Below, in pieces: positions 26,294 to 35,204 of a stretch of 64,000 nucleotides of DNA. Source of the stretch: Faecalispora jeddahensis (lineage in GTDB: Bacteria; Bacillota; Clostridia; Oscillospirales; Acutalibacteraceae); NCBI RefSeq assembly GCF_000577335.1, contig NZ_CBYL010000012.1, forward strand, positions 1-64,000, read 5' to 3'. A program made the translations under genes and the position numbers. The notes under the pieces are model-generated. The model was not told where the DNA came from. It saw only the letters and a list, made by a program, of their open reading frames with translations, and searched no databases. Position 1 is the stretch's first letter; each line of letters opens with the position of its first letter.

Positions 26294-27172
26294 ATGAATC
26301 AACATTCCCCACATCCTAAAATGACCTTATTCTCGATGCTTCGCCTGCCTACCCAAAAGGCCCGCAAAGAATCGAGCGAAAAAGAAGTTCTGGGCTACAC
26401 CACCTGCCCGGGCTGCAAAAAAGAAATCTTACGGGCACACTTGTCCGATCGGCAGATGGTCTGCCCCCAGTGCGGGCATCATCTTCCGATTTCTGCGAAG
26501 GAGCGCCTGAATATGCTGGCGGACCCGGGAAGCCTGCGGATTCTCGATCTGCCTGCCTGCCCGGAAAACCCGCTGGATTTCCCCGGGTACCCGGAAAAGC
26601 TGGAAGAAAGCCGGCAGAAAACAGGGCTGCCTGAGGCTGCTTTGTTTGCTTCTCTGAAGATTTACAACCAGCCCGCCGTTGTGGCGGTGCTGGACAGCCG
26701 CTTTTTTATGGGCAGCATGGGCGTTCAGGTAGGCGAAATCGTCACCAGTGCCGTGGAATACGCCCTGGAAAAACAGCTTCCCCTGATCATTTTCAGTGCC
26801 AGCGGCGGCGCAAGAATGCAGGAGGGAATCCTCTCTTTGATGCAGATGGCGAAAACCAGCGCCGCGCTGGCCCGTTTTGCAAAGGAGGGCGGCCTGTATA
26901 TCTCTTACCTGACGCACCCGACAACCGGAGGAGTCAGCGCCAGTTTTGCGGGCCTTGGCGATATCACACTCGCGGAGCCCGGCGCGCTGATCGGTTTTGC
27001 CGGCCCCCGCGTTATTGAGCAGACCATCCGCCAGAAGCTGCCCGAGGGCTTTCAGCGCGCAGAATTTCAGGAGGAGCACGGTTTTGTGGATCGCATTGTG
27101 CCGCGCGGTGAAATGAAGTCCACCCTGGGCTTTCTGCTGCTGATTCATCAAAAAGGAGGGATGCCCGCATGA
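26294..27172 (+). CDS. accD: Acetyl-CoA carboxylase carboxyltransferase beta subunit
   Basis: 292 residues. N-terminal zinc finger (CPGC...CPQC, about 37-60) followed by the crotonase-fold carboxyltransferase domain with FSASGGARMQEG, the oxyanion-hole motif. With AccA it transfers CO2 from carboxybiotin to acetyl-CoA. ATG at 26294 chosen for AAGGA seven bases upstream; an earlier in-frame ATG lies inside acpP. Overlaps accA by four bases. Confidence 0.95.
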   Translation: MNQHSPHPKMTLFSMLRLPTQKARKESSEKEVLGYTTCPGCKKEILRAHLSDRQMVCPQCGHHLPISAKERLNMLADPGSLRILDLPACPENPLDFPGYPEKLEESRQKTGLPEAALFASLKIYNQPAVVAVLDSRFFMGSMGVQVGEIVTSAVEYALEKQLPLIIFSASGGARMQEGILSLMQMAKTSAALARFAKEGGLYISYLTHPTTGGVSASFAGLGDITLAEPGALIGFAGPRVIEQTIRQKLPEGFQRAEFQEEHGFVDRIVPRGEMKSTLGFLLLIHQKGGMPA

Positions 27173-28107
27173 TCAAAGAGACAGAGCTTCAGCTGGATCA
27201 GCTGGATCAGGAGCTTGCCGCCCTGCGGGAAAAATCCAAAGTTCCCCAGCTGCGCATCTGGCAGCTGGAGGGAGAACGCAGAAAGCTGCTCGAAGCCTAC
27301 CCCGAGCTTACCCCGGCCGATAAGGTCTATCTGGCCCGCCGGCCGAAGCGCCCCGGCGTACGCGATTACACCGCGGCGCTGTTTCAGGATTTCTTTGAAC
27401 TGCGGGGCGACCGCCTGAATAAAGACGACAAGAGCATTCTGGGCGGCGTAGCGTTTTACCACGGGATTCCCGTAACGGTGATCGGTCACTGCAAAGGAAA
27501 AAACCTGGATGAAAACCTGTACTATAATTTTGGAATGCCCGGCCCCGAGGGATACCGCAAAGCCCTGCGCCTGATGAAACAGGCCGAAAAATTCGGGCGC
27601 TCCATCATCACCTTTATTGATACGCCCGGCGCATTCCCGGGTCTGGAAGCGGAAACGAACGGCCAAAGCGAAGCGATTGCGCGCAATCTGGCCGCGATGA
27701 GCCAGCTTTCGGTGCCTGTGATTGCCGTGGTTACCGGGGAAGGCGGCAGCGGCGGTGCTCTGGCGCTCGGCGTTGCAAACCGCCTGCTGATGCTGGAAAA
27801 CGCTGTATACTCTGTCCTGTCACCCGAGGGCTTCGCCTCTATTTTGTGGAAGGATTCCTCCCGCAGCGCCGAAGCCAGCGGAATGATGAAGCTGACCGCT
27901 CAGGATTTGCTCCGTTTCGGCGTGGCGGATGAAATTGTGCCGGAGCCGCGCGGCGGCGCTCACCGGACCCCCGATGCGGTTTACACCGCGCTGGATGAGG
28001 CTTTGCTGCGAAACCTGAAGGAGCTGCTGCCCCTCAGCGGAGAACGGCTGGCCAATCAGCGATACGATAAATTCAGAAAAATCGGCACGTCAAAGGAGGC
28101 CATATGA
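27169..28107 (+). CDS. accA: Acetyl-CoA carboxylase carboxyltransferase alpha subunit
   Basis: 312 residues. N-terminal coiled coil (about 3-45), then the crotonase-type domain with RGDRLNKDD, GHCKGK, NFGMPGPEGYRKALRLM and GEGGSGGALAL, all typical of AccA. Partner of AccD in malonyl-CoA synthesis. Starts with ATGA overlap of accD and ends with ATGA overlap into fabH, indicating translational coupling. AccB and AccC are not in this operon. Confidence 0.95.
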   Translation: MIKETELQLDQLDQELAALREKSKVPQLRIWQLEGERRKLLEAYPELTPADKVYLARRPKRPGVRDYTAALFQDFFELRGDRLNKDDKSILGGVAFYHGIPVTVIGHCKGKNLDENLYYNFGMPGPEGYRKALRLMKQAEKFGRSIITFIDTPGAFPGLEAETNGQSEAIARNLAAMSQLSVPVIAVVTGEGGSGGALALGVANRLLMLENAVYSVLSPEGFASILWKDSSRSAEASGMMKLTAQDLLRFGVADEIVPEPRGGAHRTPDAVYTALDEALLRNLKELLPLSGERLANQRYDKFRKIGTSKEAI

Positions 28108-29045
28108 CCGGAATTCATATTTTAGGAACCGGGCGCTGCGTTCCGGAGAAAATCGTCACAAATGATGACATCAGCAAGCTGACAGATACCAACGACGAGT
28201 GGATTTCTACCCGCACTGGAATCCGTCAAAGACATTTCGTGCAGGGAGAAAGCAATGCGGACCTGGCGACCGCCGCCGCACAAAAGGCGATGGAACGCGC
28301 GGGAGCGAAGCCGGAGGAAATCGGCGCCTGCGTGGTAGCCACCTTTACGCCCGACCACATGTCCCCTGCCGTTGCCACACAGGTGCAGCACCGTCTTTCC
28401 CTGCCGGAGGACTGCCCCTCCTTCGATATCAGCGTCGGCTGCACAGGCTTTCTGTACGGCCTGACTGTCGTTCGGGGGCTTTTGCTGCAAAGCGGTTATT
28501 CCCGCGCGCTGCTGATCGGCAGCGAGGTCATTTCTAAAGTGTTGGATTTTGACGATCGGAGCACCTGCGTTTTGTTCGGTGATGGCGCGGGCGCGGCAGT
28601 CATCGAGCTTTCGGACGATTACGCCTTTACCAGCGTGCTGGGCTGCAGCGGCGATGATACGCTGCTGGGCTGCACCAACGAATCGGGGGCGGAGTGCCAC
28701 CGCATTTTCATGAACGGGAGCGACGTGTTCCGCTTTGCGGTGGAAACGGTGCCTCGCTGCATTGAAGAAACCCTGCAGAAAGCGCAGCTTTCCGCAGATC
28801 AAATCGATTATTTTGTATGCCATCAGGCAAATCAGCGCATCATTTCCAGTGTGATCCGCAAAACACATCTTCCCGAAGAAAAATTCTACATGAACGTACA
28901 GAATTACGGCAACACTTCTGCCGCAAGCATCCCGATCGCTCTGGACGAAATGGCGGAACAGGGCATGCTTTCGCCCGGAACACGCACGCTTTGTGTCGGA
29001 TTCGGAGCGGGCCTCACCTGGGGCGGCGCAGTTCTGGAATGGTAA
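28104..29045 (+). CDS. fabH: Beta-ketoacyl-ACP synthase III
   Basis: 313 residues. Catalytic triad visible: Cys in SVGCTGFLYG, His in CHQANQRI and Asn in NYGNTSAASIP. It condenses acetyl-CoA (or a branched acyl-CoA) with malonyl-ACP to start fatty-acid synthesis. The protein begins at the conserved ILGTGRCVPEKIVTNDD. Start overlaps accA stop. Ordinary length. Confidence 0.96.
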   Translation: MTGIHILGTGRCVPEKIVTNDDISKLTDTNDEWISTRTGIRQRHFVQGESNADLATAAAQKAMERAGAKPEEIGACVVATFTPDHMSPAVATQVQHRLSLPEDCPSFDISVGCTGFLYGLTVVRGLLLQSGYSRALLIGSEVISKVLDFDDRSTCVLFGDGAGAAVIELSDDYAFTSVLGCSGDDTLLGCTNESGAECHRIFMNGSDVFRFAVETVPRCIEETLQKAQLSADQIDYFVCHQANQRIISSVIRKTHLPEEKFYMNVQNYGNTSAASIPIALDEMAEQGMLSPGTRTLCVGFGAGLTWGGAVLEW

Positions 29046-29059
29046 AAGGAGGAATCAAC

Positions 29060-29992
29060 ATGAGACTGAACAACTGGCTCGGAATTGAATTTCCGTTTAT
29101 ACAGGGCGGTATGGCCAACATCGCCACCGGCGAATTTGCCGCAGCGGTTTCAAACGCGGGCGGCCTTGGCCTGATCGGGGCCGGCGGTATGAATCTGGAT
29201 TCCTTTCGGGAAAACATCCGGATCTGCAAGGAGAAAACCGATAGGCCCTTCGGCGCAAACATTATGCTGATGCACCCGCAGGCCAAAGAAATGGCAGAGC
29301 TGGCGGCGGAAGAAAAAATTCCCGTCATCACAACCGGCGCGGGCAACCCCAGCTCTTATATCTCCATGTGGAAGGACGCGGGCGCAAAGGTCATCCCGGT
29401 CGTACCCGGCGTGGCTCTGGCCAAGCGGGTAGCGGAATACGGCGCCGACGCCGTGATCGCGGAGGGAACCGAAAGCGGCGGGCATGTCGGCGAGCTGACC
29501 ACCATGGCGCTGGTGCCGCAGGTAGCGGACGCGATAGACCTGCCCGTGATCGCCGCGGGCGGCATTGCCAGCGGGCGGCAGCTTTTGGCGGCGTTCGCAC
29601 TGGGAGCCATCGGCGCACAGCTCGGCACCTGCCTGCTCGTCAGCGAGGAATGCCCCATTCACTCCAATTACAAGGCGGCAATCCTCAAGGCCAAAGATAA
29701 CGGCACAACCGTTACCGGCCGCTCGGCGGGTGTTCCTGTCCGCCTGCTCAAAAACAAGATGGCCCGCGAATACCTGAAAAAGGAAGCTGCGGGAGCCGAT
29801 AAAATGGAGCTGGAGCATTACACGCTCGGTTCTTTGCGCCGCGCCGTGTTTGACGGCGATGTGGACAACGGTTCGCTGATGGCGGGCCAGGTAGCGGGAC
29901 AGCTGCGCGACATCAAGCCCCTGCGACAGATTTTTGAGGAGCTTTATCAGGGATATCTCGATACCCTGACAAAGCTGGAACAGGAGCGCTGA
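29060..29992 (+). CDS. fabK: Enoyl-ACP reductase II
   Basis: 310 residues, an FMN-binding TIM barrel of the FabK/nitronate-monooxygenase superfamily: IQGGMANIATGEFAAAVSNAGGLGLIG, GHVGELTT, AAGGIASGRQLLAAFALGA, and GRSAGVPVR. FabK is the flavin-dependent, triclosan-resistant enoyl reductase of many Firmicutes. AAAGGAGG lies seven bases before ATG. A second, longer paralog follows at once. Confidence 0.93.
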   Translation: MRLNNWLGIEFPFIQGGMANIATGEFAAAVSNAGGLGLIGAGGMNLDSFRENIRICKEKTDRPFGANIMLMHPQAKEMAELAAEEKIPVITTGAGNPSSYISMWKDAGAKVIPVVPGVALAKRVAEYGADAVIAEGTESGGHVGELTTMALVPQVADAIDLPVIAAGGIASGRQLLAAFALGAIGAQLGTCLLVSEECPIHSNYKAAILKAKDNGTTVTGRSAGVPVRLLKNKMAREYLKKEAAGADKMELEHYTLGSLRRAVFDGDVDNGSLMAGQVAGQLRDIKPLRQIFEELYQGYLDTLTKLEQER

Positions 29993-29993
29993 T

Positions 29994-31061
29994 ATGGTTC
30001 TTGTCAAGGAACGGCCCCTGCTGCTGCCAATCATTCAGGGCGGCATGGGGATCGGCGTTTCCCTCGGGAATCTGGCGGGCCACGTGGCAAAGCACGGCGC
30101 AATGGGCGTGATCAGCGCGGCCAATCCCGGCTTTGCGGCGCCGGATTTCTGGAAGAATGCCATGCGGTGCAACATTGCCGCTTTAAAAGAGCAGATTCAG
30201 AAAGCAAAACAAATTGCACAGGGCAACGGGTGGGTTGCCATCAACGCCATGGTCGCCACCACCCACTATGAAGAAACCATCCAGGCCGCAGTGGAGGCAG
30301 GCGCAGACGCGGTGATTTCCGGAGCCGGTCTCCCCTCGGATCTTCCCGCCTATGTGAAGGGCAGCCAAACGGCGATCGCCCCCATCGTTTCGAGCGGAAG
30401 AGCGGCACACACCATCTGCCGCCTGTGGGATAAACGGCATCAGGTCTGCCCCGATTTCATCGTGATCGAAGGGCCGATGGCCGGAGGACACCTCGGTTTT
30501 CATGCGGAAGAGCTGGAGAACGGCACCGCGCAGACCCCGGAGCAGATTTTGCCGGAGGTACTGGCGGAAATCAAACCGTATGAAGAGAAATACCAAAGAC
30601 GCATTCCGGTGTTCGTGGCCGGGGGTGTTTATACCGCAGAGGATATTGCCCGGTTTTTGAAGCTGGGCGCAGCGGGCGTGCAAATCGGCACCCGCTTTAT
30701 CGCTACAGAGGAATGCGACGCTTCAGAGCGTTATAAAGAGATTCTGGTCGCTGCAAAAAAAGAGGACATCTGCCTCATCAAAAGCCCGGTGGGAATGCCG
30801 GGCCGCGCGCTGAATTCTCCGCTGATTCAGCGCCTGCGCAAGGAGCTGCGCATTCCGGTGCAGAAATGCGCCGACTGTCTTCACCCGTGCGATCCCGCGA
30901 CAACGCCATACTGCATTACCAAAGCGCTGTCTGAGGCTGTGCGTGGCAACTGGGAGGAAGGCTTATTCTTCTGCGGCAGCAACGCCTGGCGGCTGGATCG
31001 CATCCTGCCGGTGCAGAAGCTGCTGGAGGAACTGAAACAAGGATGGAGGGATTCTCAATGA
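29994..31061 (+). CDS. Nitronate monooxygenase-like flavoprotein inside the fab operon
   Basis: 355 residues of the FabK/NMO superfamily: IIQGGMGIGVSLGNLAGHVAKHGAMGVIS at the N-terminus, EGPMAGGHLG with the superfamily histidine, FVAGGVYTAEDIARFLKLGAAGVQIGTRF for phosphate binding. A C-terminal extension has four cysteines (CADCLHPCDPATTPYC, about 297-312) that could bind a metal or Fe-S cluster. It starts one base after fabK and overlaps fabD. True NMOs detoxify propionate-3-nitronate; its conserved-looking place in the operon suggests a fatty-acid related or redox role instead. Confidence 0.8.
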   Translation: MVLVKERPLLLPIIQGGMGIGVSLGNLAGHVAKHGAMGVISAANPGFAAPDFWKNAMRCNIAALKEQIQKAKQIAQGNGWVAINAMVATTHYEETIQAAVEAGADAVISGAGLPSDLPAYVKGSQTAIAPIVSSGRAAHTICRLWDKRHQVCPDFIVIEGPMAGGHLGFHAEELENGTAQTPEQILPEVLAEIKPYEEKYQRRIPVFVAGGVYTAEDIARFLKLGAAGVQIGTRFIATEECDASERYKEILVAAKKEDICLIKSPVGMPGRALNSPLIQRLRKELRIPVQKCADCLHPCDPATTPYCITKALSEAVRGNWEEGLFFCGSNAWRLDRILPVQKLLEELKQGWRDSQ

Positions 31062-31993
31062 AATTGGCTTTTTTATATGCGGGACAAGGAAACCAGCATG
31101 TCGGGATGGGCATGGATCTGTATGAGCAGTACCCGGAGTTCCGGCGCTTCTACGACACCGCCGCCGCCGGATTTGATCTGAAAGCGCTGATTCAGAATGG
31201 CCCCGACGAAGAACTGAACCAGACGCGCAACACCCAGCCGTGCATGGTGGCCTTTTGCTCCGGCATCACCGCTCTTCTCGAGCAGGAGGGCATTGTTCCT
31301 GAAATGGTAGCCGGACTGAGCCTTGGGGAATACTCCGCCCTGACAGCCGCCGGTGTGTTTGATCCCGACACCGCCATTGCCCTCACGGCATTCCGCGGCA
31401 AGGCGATGGAAACCGCCGTGGGCGATTTGCCCTGCGCAATGGCCGCAATCATGAATCTGGACCGCGGTGAGCTGCAGAAGGTCTGCGATGAGGCCTCTGT
31501 TTTGGGCGTGGTGGAAATCGCAAACTACAACTGCCCCGGCCAGCTGGTCATTGCCGGTGAAAAAGCTGCTGTAGAAAAGGCGGGCGAACTGGCGCTCGCA
31601 GCCGGAGCCCGGCGCTGCATTCCGCTTCATCTGCCCGGCCCGTTCCACAGCTCGCTGATGCATCCCGCCGGGGATGCACTGGCTGATTATTTCAAAAACA
31701 TTTCTTTTGGGGAGATGAAATTCCCCGTGATCTTCAACACCACCGCAAAGCCCTTGCAGCCGGGAGAAAGCATCCCCGCTCTGCTGGAGCGCCAGGTGCA
31801 GAGCAGCGTGTATTTTGAGGATTCCATCCGCACTATGGAACAGGCCGGCATCGACACTGCGGTAGAAATCGGTCCGGGCAAGGTTCTTGCCGGGTTTGTG
31901 CGCAAAACAACCAAGAATATCAAAACGTACTCCGTAGAAGACGCCGAAAGCCTGCGCGCCACAATCGAAGCGCTGAAAGGAGCCGCACAATGA
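31058..31993 (+). CDS. fabD: Malonyl-CoA:ACP transacylase
   Basis: 311 residues. Nucleophile serine in GLSLGEYSAL, GQGNQHVGMG near the N-terminus, and the catalytic histidine in PGPFHSSLM. It moves the malonyl group from CoA to ACP. The ATG at 31058 is seven bases after GGAGGG and overlaps the previous stop; overlaps fabG by four bases. Confidence 0.95.
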   Translation: MKLAFLYAGQGNQHVGMGMDLYEQYPEFRRFYDTAAAGFDLKALIQNGPDEELNQTRNTQPCMVAFCSGITALLEQEGIVPEMVAGLSLGEYSALTAAGVFDPDTAIALTAFRGKAMETAVGDLPCAMAAIMNLDRGELQKVCDEASVLGVVEIANYNCPGQLVIAGEKAAVEKAGELALAAGARRCIPLHLPGPFHSSLMHPAGDALADYFKNISFGEMKFPVIFNTTAKPLQPGESIPALLERQVQSSVYFEDSIRTMEQAGIDTAVEIGPGKVLAGFVRKTTKNIKTYSVEDAESLRATIEALKGAAQ

Positions 31994-32733
31994 GTCAAAC
32001 TGTCAGAACCGCCATCGTTACCGGCGGCAGCCGCGGCATTGGCCGCGCCATTTGCAAGCACTTCGCCGCCGAGGGCAAAAACCTTGTGATCAACTACGCA
32101 GGCAACCTTCAGGCCGCGGAAGAAACCGCCGCTGAATGCCGCGAGCTCGGTGCACAGGTTATTCTGGTGCAGGCGGACGTTTCCTCTGCCGCAGGCTGCG
32201 AAGAACTCTTTGCGAAAGCGCAGGAGGCCTTTAAAGCCGTGGATATTCTCGTCAATAACGCCGGCATCACCCGCGACGGACTGATTCTGCGCATGAGCGA
32301 AGACAATTTTGACGAAGTAATCAACACCAATCTCAAGGGCGCGTTCCTGTGCATGAAGCTCGCTTCGCGCATTATGATGAAGCAGCGCTGGGGGCGAATC
32401 ATCAACATGAGCAGCGTGGCCGGTGTGCGCGGGAACCCCGGGCAGGTCAACTATTCCGCCAGCAAGGCGGGACTGATCGGCATCACCAAATCACTGGCCA
32501 AAGAGCTGGCCGGGCGCAGCGTGACGGTAAACGCCGTCGCTCCCGGCATGATCGAAACCGACATGACCGGCGTACTGCCGGATGCGGTAAAGGATCAGCT
32601 GCTGCAGGGCATCCCCATGGCCCGCGCCGGAAAACCCGAAGAAATCGCCGCGGCTGTTGCCTTTTTTGCCAGCGAAGGGGCCGGGTATATCACCGGCCAG
32701 GTGCTTTGCGTAGACGGCGGCATGGCCGTTTGA
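31990..32733 (+). CDS. fabG: 3-oxoacyl-ACP reductase
   Basis: 247 residues, short-chain dehydrogenase. Cofactor motif TGGSRGIGRAIC, NNAGITRDGLI, and the Ser-Tyr-Lys active site (INMSSVAGVRGNPGQVNYSASKAG). NADPH-dependent ketoreduction step of elongation. It ends with the conserved YITGQVLCVDGGM. Fifty-five bases separate it from the fabF start. Confidence 0.96.
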   Translation: MSQTVRTAIVTGGSRGIGRAICKHFAAEGKNLVINYAGNLQAAEETAAECRELGAQVILVQADVSSAAGCEELFAKAQEAFKAVDILVNNAGITRDGLILRMSEDNFDEVINTNLKGAFLCMKLASRIMMKQRWGRIINMSSVAGVRGNPGQVNYSASKAGLIGITKSLAKELAGRSVTVNAVAPGMIETDMTGVLPDAVKDQLLQGIPMARAGKPEEIAAAVAFFASEGAGYITGQVLCVDGGMAV

Positions 32734-32788
32734 CGTTCATTTTGAAACAGAATTACCGCCAATGAGCGGACATTTTCAGGAGGTTACT

Positions 32789-34033
32789 ATGACGGAACGA
32801 CGTGTTGTCATCACCGGACTGGGGGCGGTTACCCCCATCGGCCTGACCGCAGACGAAACCTGGCGCTCCGCAAAGGACGGCGTCTGCGGAATCGGAGAAA
32901 TCACGCTGTATGATACTTCGAATCAAAAAGTAAAAATTGCCGGTGAGGTCAAAAACTTTCAGCCGGAAAACTATATCGATAAGCGCGAAGTCAGAAAGCT
33001 CGACCGCTTCACGCAGCTCGCTATCGCCGCCGCGGATCAGGCGTTCCATGACAGCGGCATCGTTACAGAGCAGGAGAATGCGTACCGCTGCGCCGTGATC
33101 GTTTCCAGCGGCATCGGCGGACTGGGCACGATTGCGGACGAGCACGCGCGCGGCGAGCAGAAGGGCTTTGACCGCGTTTCCCCCTATTTTATCCCGATGT
33201 CCATCGCCAACATGGGCGCGGCGCACATCGCGATCCGCTGCGGCTTCCGCGGCATGGTCACCTGCCCGGTTACCGCCTGCGCCGGCGGCACCAACGCCGT
33301 AGGCGACGCCATGCGTCTGATCCGTGGCGGTCACGCGGATGTCGCCATCTGCGGCGGCGCGGAATCCTCCATCACCCCACTGGGCATCGGTGGCTTTACC
33401 TCGATGAAGGCGCTGTCGGAATCAAACGACCCGAACCGGGCCTCTATCCCCTTTGACAAGGAGCGCGACGGCTTTGTCATGGGCGAGGGCGCTGCGATGC
33501 TGGTGCTGGAAGGCCTGGAGCACGCGCAGGCGCGCGGTGCAAAAATCTACGGAGAAGTGATCGGTTACGGCTCTACCTGCGACGCGTATCACATTACGGC
33601 TCCTGACCCGGACGGGGGCGCCGCACAGGAAAGCATGCGTCAGGCAATTGAGGACGCCGGAATCACCCCCGAACAGGTTGACTATATCAACGCGCACGGA
33701 ACCTCTACCCCGCTGAACGATAAAGGCGAAACCGCCGCTGTGAAGGCGGTGTTCGGCGAATACGCCAAACGCCTGATGATCAGCTCTACCAAGTCGATGA
33801 CAGGCCATCTGCTGGGAGCCAGCGGCGCGGTGGAAGCGCTTTTATGTGTCCTTGCACTGAAGGAGGGCTTTGTCCCCCCCACCATCAACTACCGGGTACC
33901 GGATGAAGAGTGCGATCTGGACGTTGTGCCGAATACTGGCCGCAAGGCCGATCTGCGCTATGCGCTCTCGAACTCTCTGGGATTTGGCGGGCATAACGCC
34001 AGCCTGATACTCAAACGCTGGGAGGGAGAATAA
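32789..34033 (+). CDS. fabF: Beta-ketoacyl-ACP synthase II
   Basis: 414 residues. Catalytic Cys in [15 protein letters not shown], histidines in [11 protein letters not shown] and [16 protein letters not shown], and C-terminal [15 protein letters not shown]. Elongating condensing enzyme. AGGAGG lies four to five bases before the ATG at 32789; an in-frame ATG 27 bases upstream has no site. fabZ starts one base after its stop. Confidence 0.96.
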   Translation: MTERRVVITGLGAVTPIGLTADETWRSAKDGVCGIGEITLYDTSNQKVKIAGEVKNFQPENYIDKREVRKLDRFTQLAIAAADQAFHDSGIVTEQENAYRCAVIVSSGIGGLGTIADEHARGEQKGFDRVSPYFIPMSIANMGAAHIAIRCGFRGMVTCPVTACAGGTNAVGDAMRLIRGGHADVAICGGAESSITPLGIGGFTSMKALSESNDPNRASIPFDKERDGFVMGEGAAMLVLEGLEHAQARGAKIYGEVIGYGSTCDAYHITAPDPDGGAAQESMRQAIEDAGITPEQVDYINAHGTSTPLNDKGETAAVKAVFGEYAKRLMISSTKSMTGHLLGASGAVEALLCVLALKEGFVPPTINYRVPDEECDLDVVPNTGRKADLRYALSNSLGFGGHNASLILKRWEGE

Positions 34034-34034
34034 C

Positions 34035-34463
34035 ATGCAGCTCGATTCCAATCAGATTCAGGAGATCCTGCCCCACCGCTACCCGTTCCTGCTGGTGGAC
34101 AAAATCGTAGACGGCGAGCCTGGCGCGTGGGCCAAGGGAATCAAATGTGTTACCGCAAACGAACCGTTTTTCTGCGGGCATTTCCCGCAGAAGCACGTGA
34201 TGCCCGGCGTGTTGATCATTGAGGCGCTGGCTCAGGTAGGCGCTGTCGCAATTTTGTCCGTGGAAGAAAACCGCGGGAAGATCGCGTTCTTCGGCGGCAT
34301 TAAAAATGCCCGCTTCAAGCAGCAGGTGGTGCCCGGCGACGTGCTGGAGCTCACCTGCGAGCTCACCCGCCAGCGCGGGCCGGTCGGCTTTGGAACCGCC
34401 ACAGCTACCGTAAACGGCAAGGTAGCTGCTTCTGCTGAGCTGACCTTTGCCATCGGCGACTGA
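34035..34463 (+). CDS. fabZ: 3-hydroxyacyl-ACP dehydratase
   Basis: 142 residues, hot-dog fold. Active-site His and Glu in [23 protein letters not shown]. Removes water from 3-hydroxyacyl-ACP. The typical opening '[17 protein letters not shown]' is present. Last biosynthetic gene of the operon; a hairpin and a MarR gene follow. Confidence 0.96.
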   Translation: MQLDSNQIQEILPHRYPFLLVDKIVDGEPGAWAKGIKCVTANEPFFCGHFPQKHVMPGVLIIEALAQVGAVAILSVEENRGKIAFFGGIKNARFKQQVVPGDVLELTCELTRQRGPVGFGTATATVNGKVAASAELTFAIGD

Positions 34464-34495
34464 ATCCTGCAGTGAACAGGCCTACGAAATTTGAC

Positions 34496-34525
34496 GCGGG
34501 CTGCCCTGTGCCAGAGGGTGCCCGC
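34496..34525 (+). other. Hairpin between fabZ and the MarR gene
   Basis: GCGGGC..CCCT/AGGG..GCCCGC stem with no T-run, so not a classical terminator; it may be a processing or attenuation element that lowers MarR expression relative to the fab genes. Confidence 0.45.
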
Positions 34526-34547
34526 ATGCCCGCAAAGGAGATCACGA

Positions 34548-35009
34548 ATGCTAGAACAATCCTTGTCAGACGTATATACAAAATTTAAGCTTCATTTTTA
34601 TCGGAAGGTATTTTCCCGGTTTGAAAGCCGCGAAGCGAGCCTGACTACGGTGGAAACTTACTGCATTGAAATTATTCATGCGTTGGGGCACCCAACGGTC
34701 AATGAATTTGCCTCCTTTGCCCAGATATCCCCTCCCAACGCGGCTTATAAGGTGACGAACCTGATCCAGAAGGGGTATCTCAAAAAAATCCGTTCTAAAA
34801 CGGATAAGCGGGAGTATTTTTTAGAGGTCACTCCGAAATATTTTGAGTATTACAATCTGAATCACGGCTATATTCTGACCGTGATTGACCGGATCAAGGA
34901 CCGTTTTACCCCGCAGGAGGTCACTCTGTTGGATCATATTCTGACCGTGATGTACGACGAGCTGATGCCGGAGGTTCCCCTTCCGCACAGAAATCAGGAT
35001 CTGCCTTGA
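34548..35009 (+). CDS. MarR-family regulator at the end of the fatty-acid operon
   Basis: 153 residues with a winged helix-turn-helix (about 50-105; HPTVNEFASFAQISPPNAAYKVTNLIQKGYLKKI then SKTDKREYFLEVT as wing). MarR-family FabT regulators control fab operons in other Firmicutes; here the gene lies at the 3' end rather than the front. Control of the operon is an inference. ATG at 34548 follows AAAGGAG by seven bases. Confidence 0.82.
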   Translation: MLEQSLSDVYTKFKLHFYRKVFSRFESREASLTTVETYCIEIIHALGHPTVNEFASFAQISPPNAAYKVTNLIQKGYLKKIRSKTDKREYFLEVTPKYFEYYNLNHGYILTVIDRIKDRFTPQEVTLLDHILTVMYDELMPEVPLPHRNQDLP

Positions 35010-35042
35010 GAGCGGCGTAATTCATATGTTGCTGTCTCTATC

Positions 35043-35080
35043 AAAGCGAAAAGTGGTACCAGCCGCTTTTCGCTTTCTTT
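35043..35080 (+). terminator. Terminator of the fatty-acid operon
   Basis: Stem AAAGCGAAAAG/CTTTTCGCTTT followed by a T-rich tail, 35 bases past the MarR stop. Confidence 0.85.
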
Positions 35081-35083
35081 TGT

Positions 35084-35113
35084 TTGACCACAGCGGGATG
35101 GGCGTGCTATAAT
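35084..35113 (+). promoter_or_regulatory. Promoter of the TtcA-like gene
   Basis: TTGACC, 18-base spacer, TATAAT. Confidence 0.65.
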
Positions 35114-35204
35114 CTGAAATGCAATCCATGTAAAAACGACGATTTCTCTCTTACCGAAGGCGCGGGAGAAATCAGTCACTATTCTAAAATAAAGGCGCGA
35201 TAGG

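Noticed and set aside
28817-29059. Extended start for fabK inside fabH
   Set aside because: The upstream residues are the fabH gene in another frame; a strong AAAGGAGG precedes the internal ATG at 29060.
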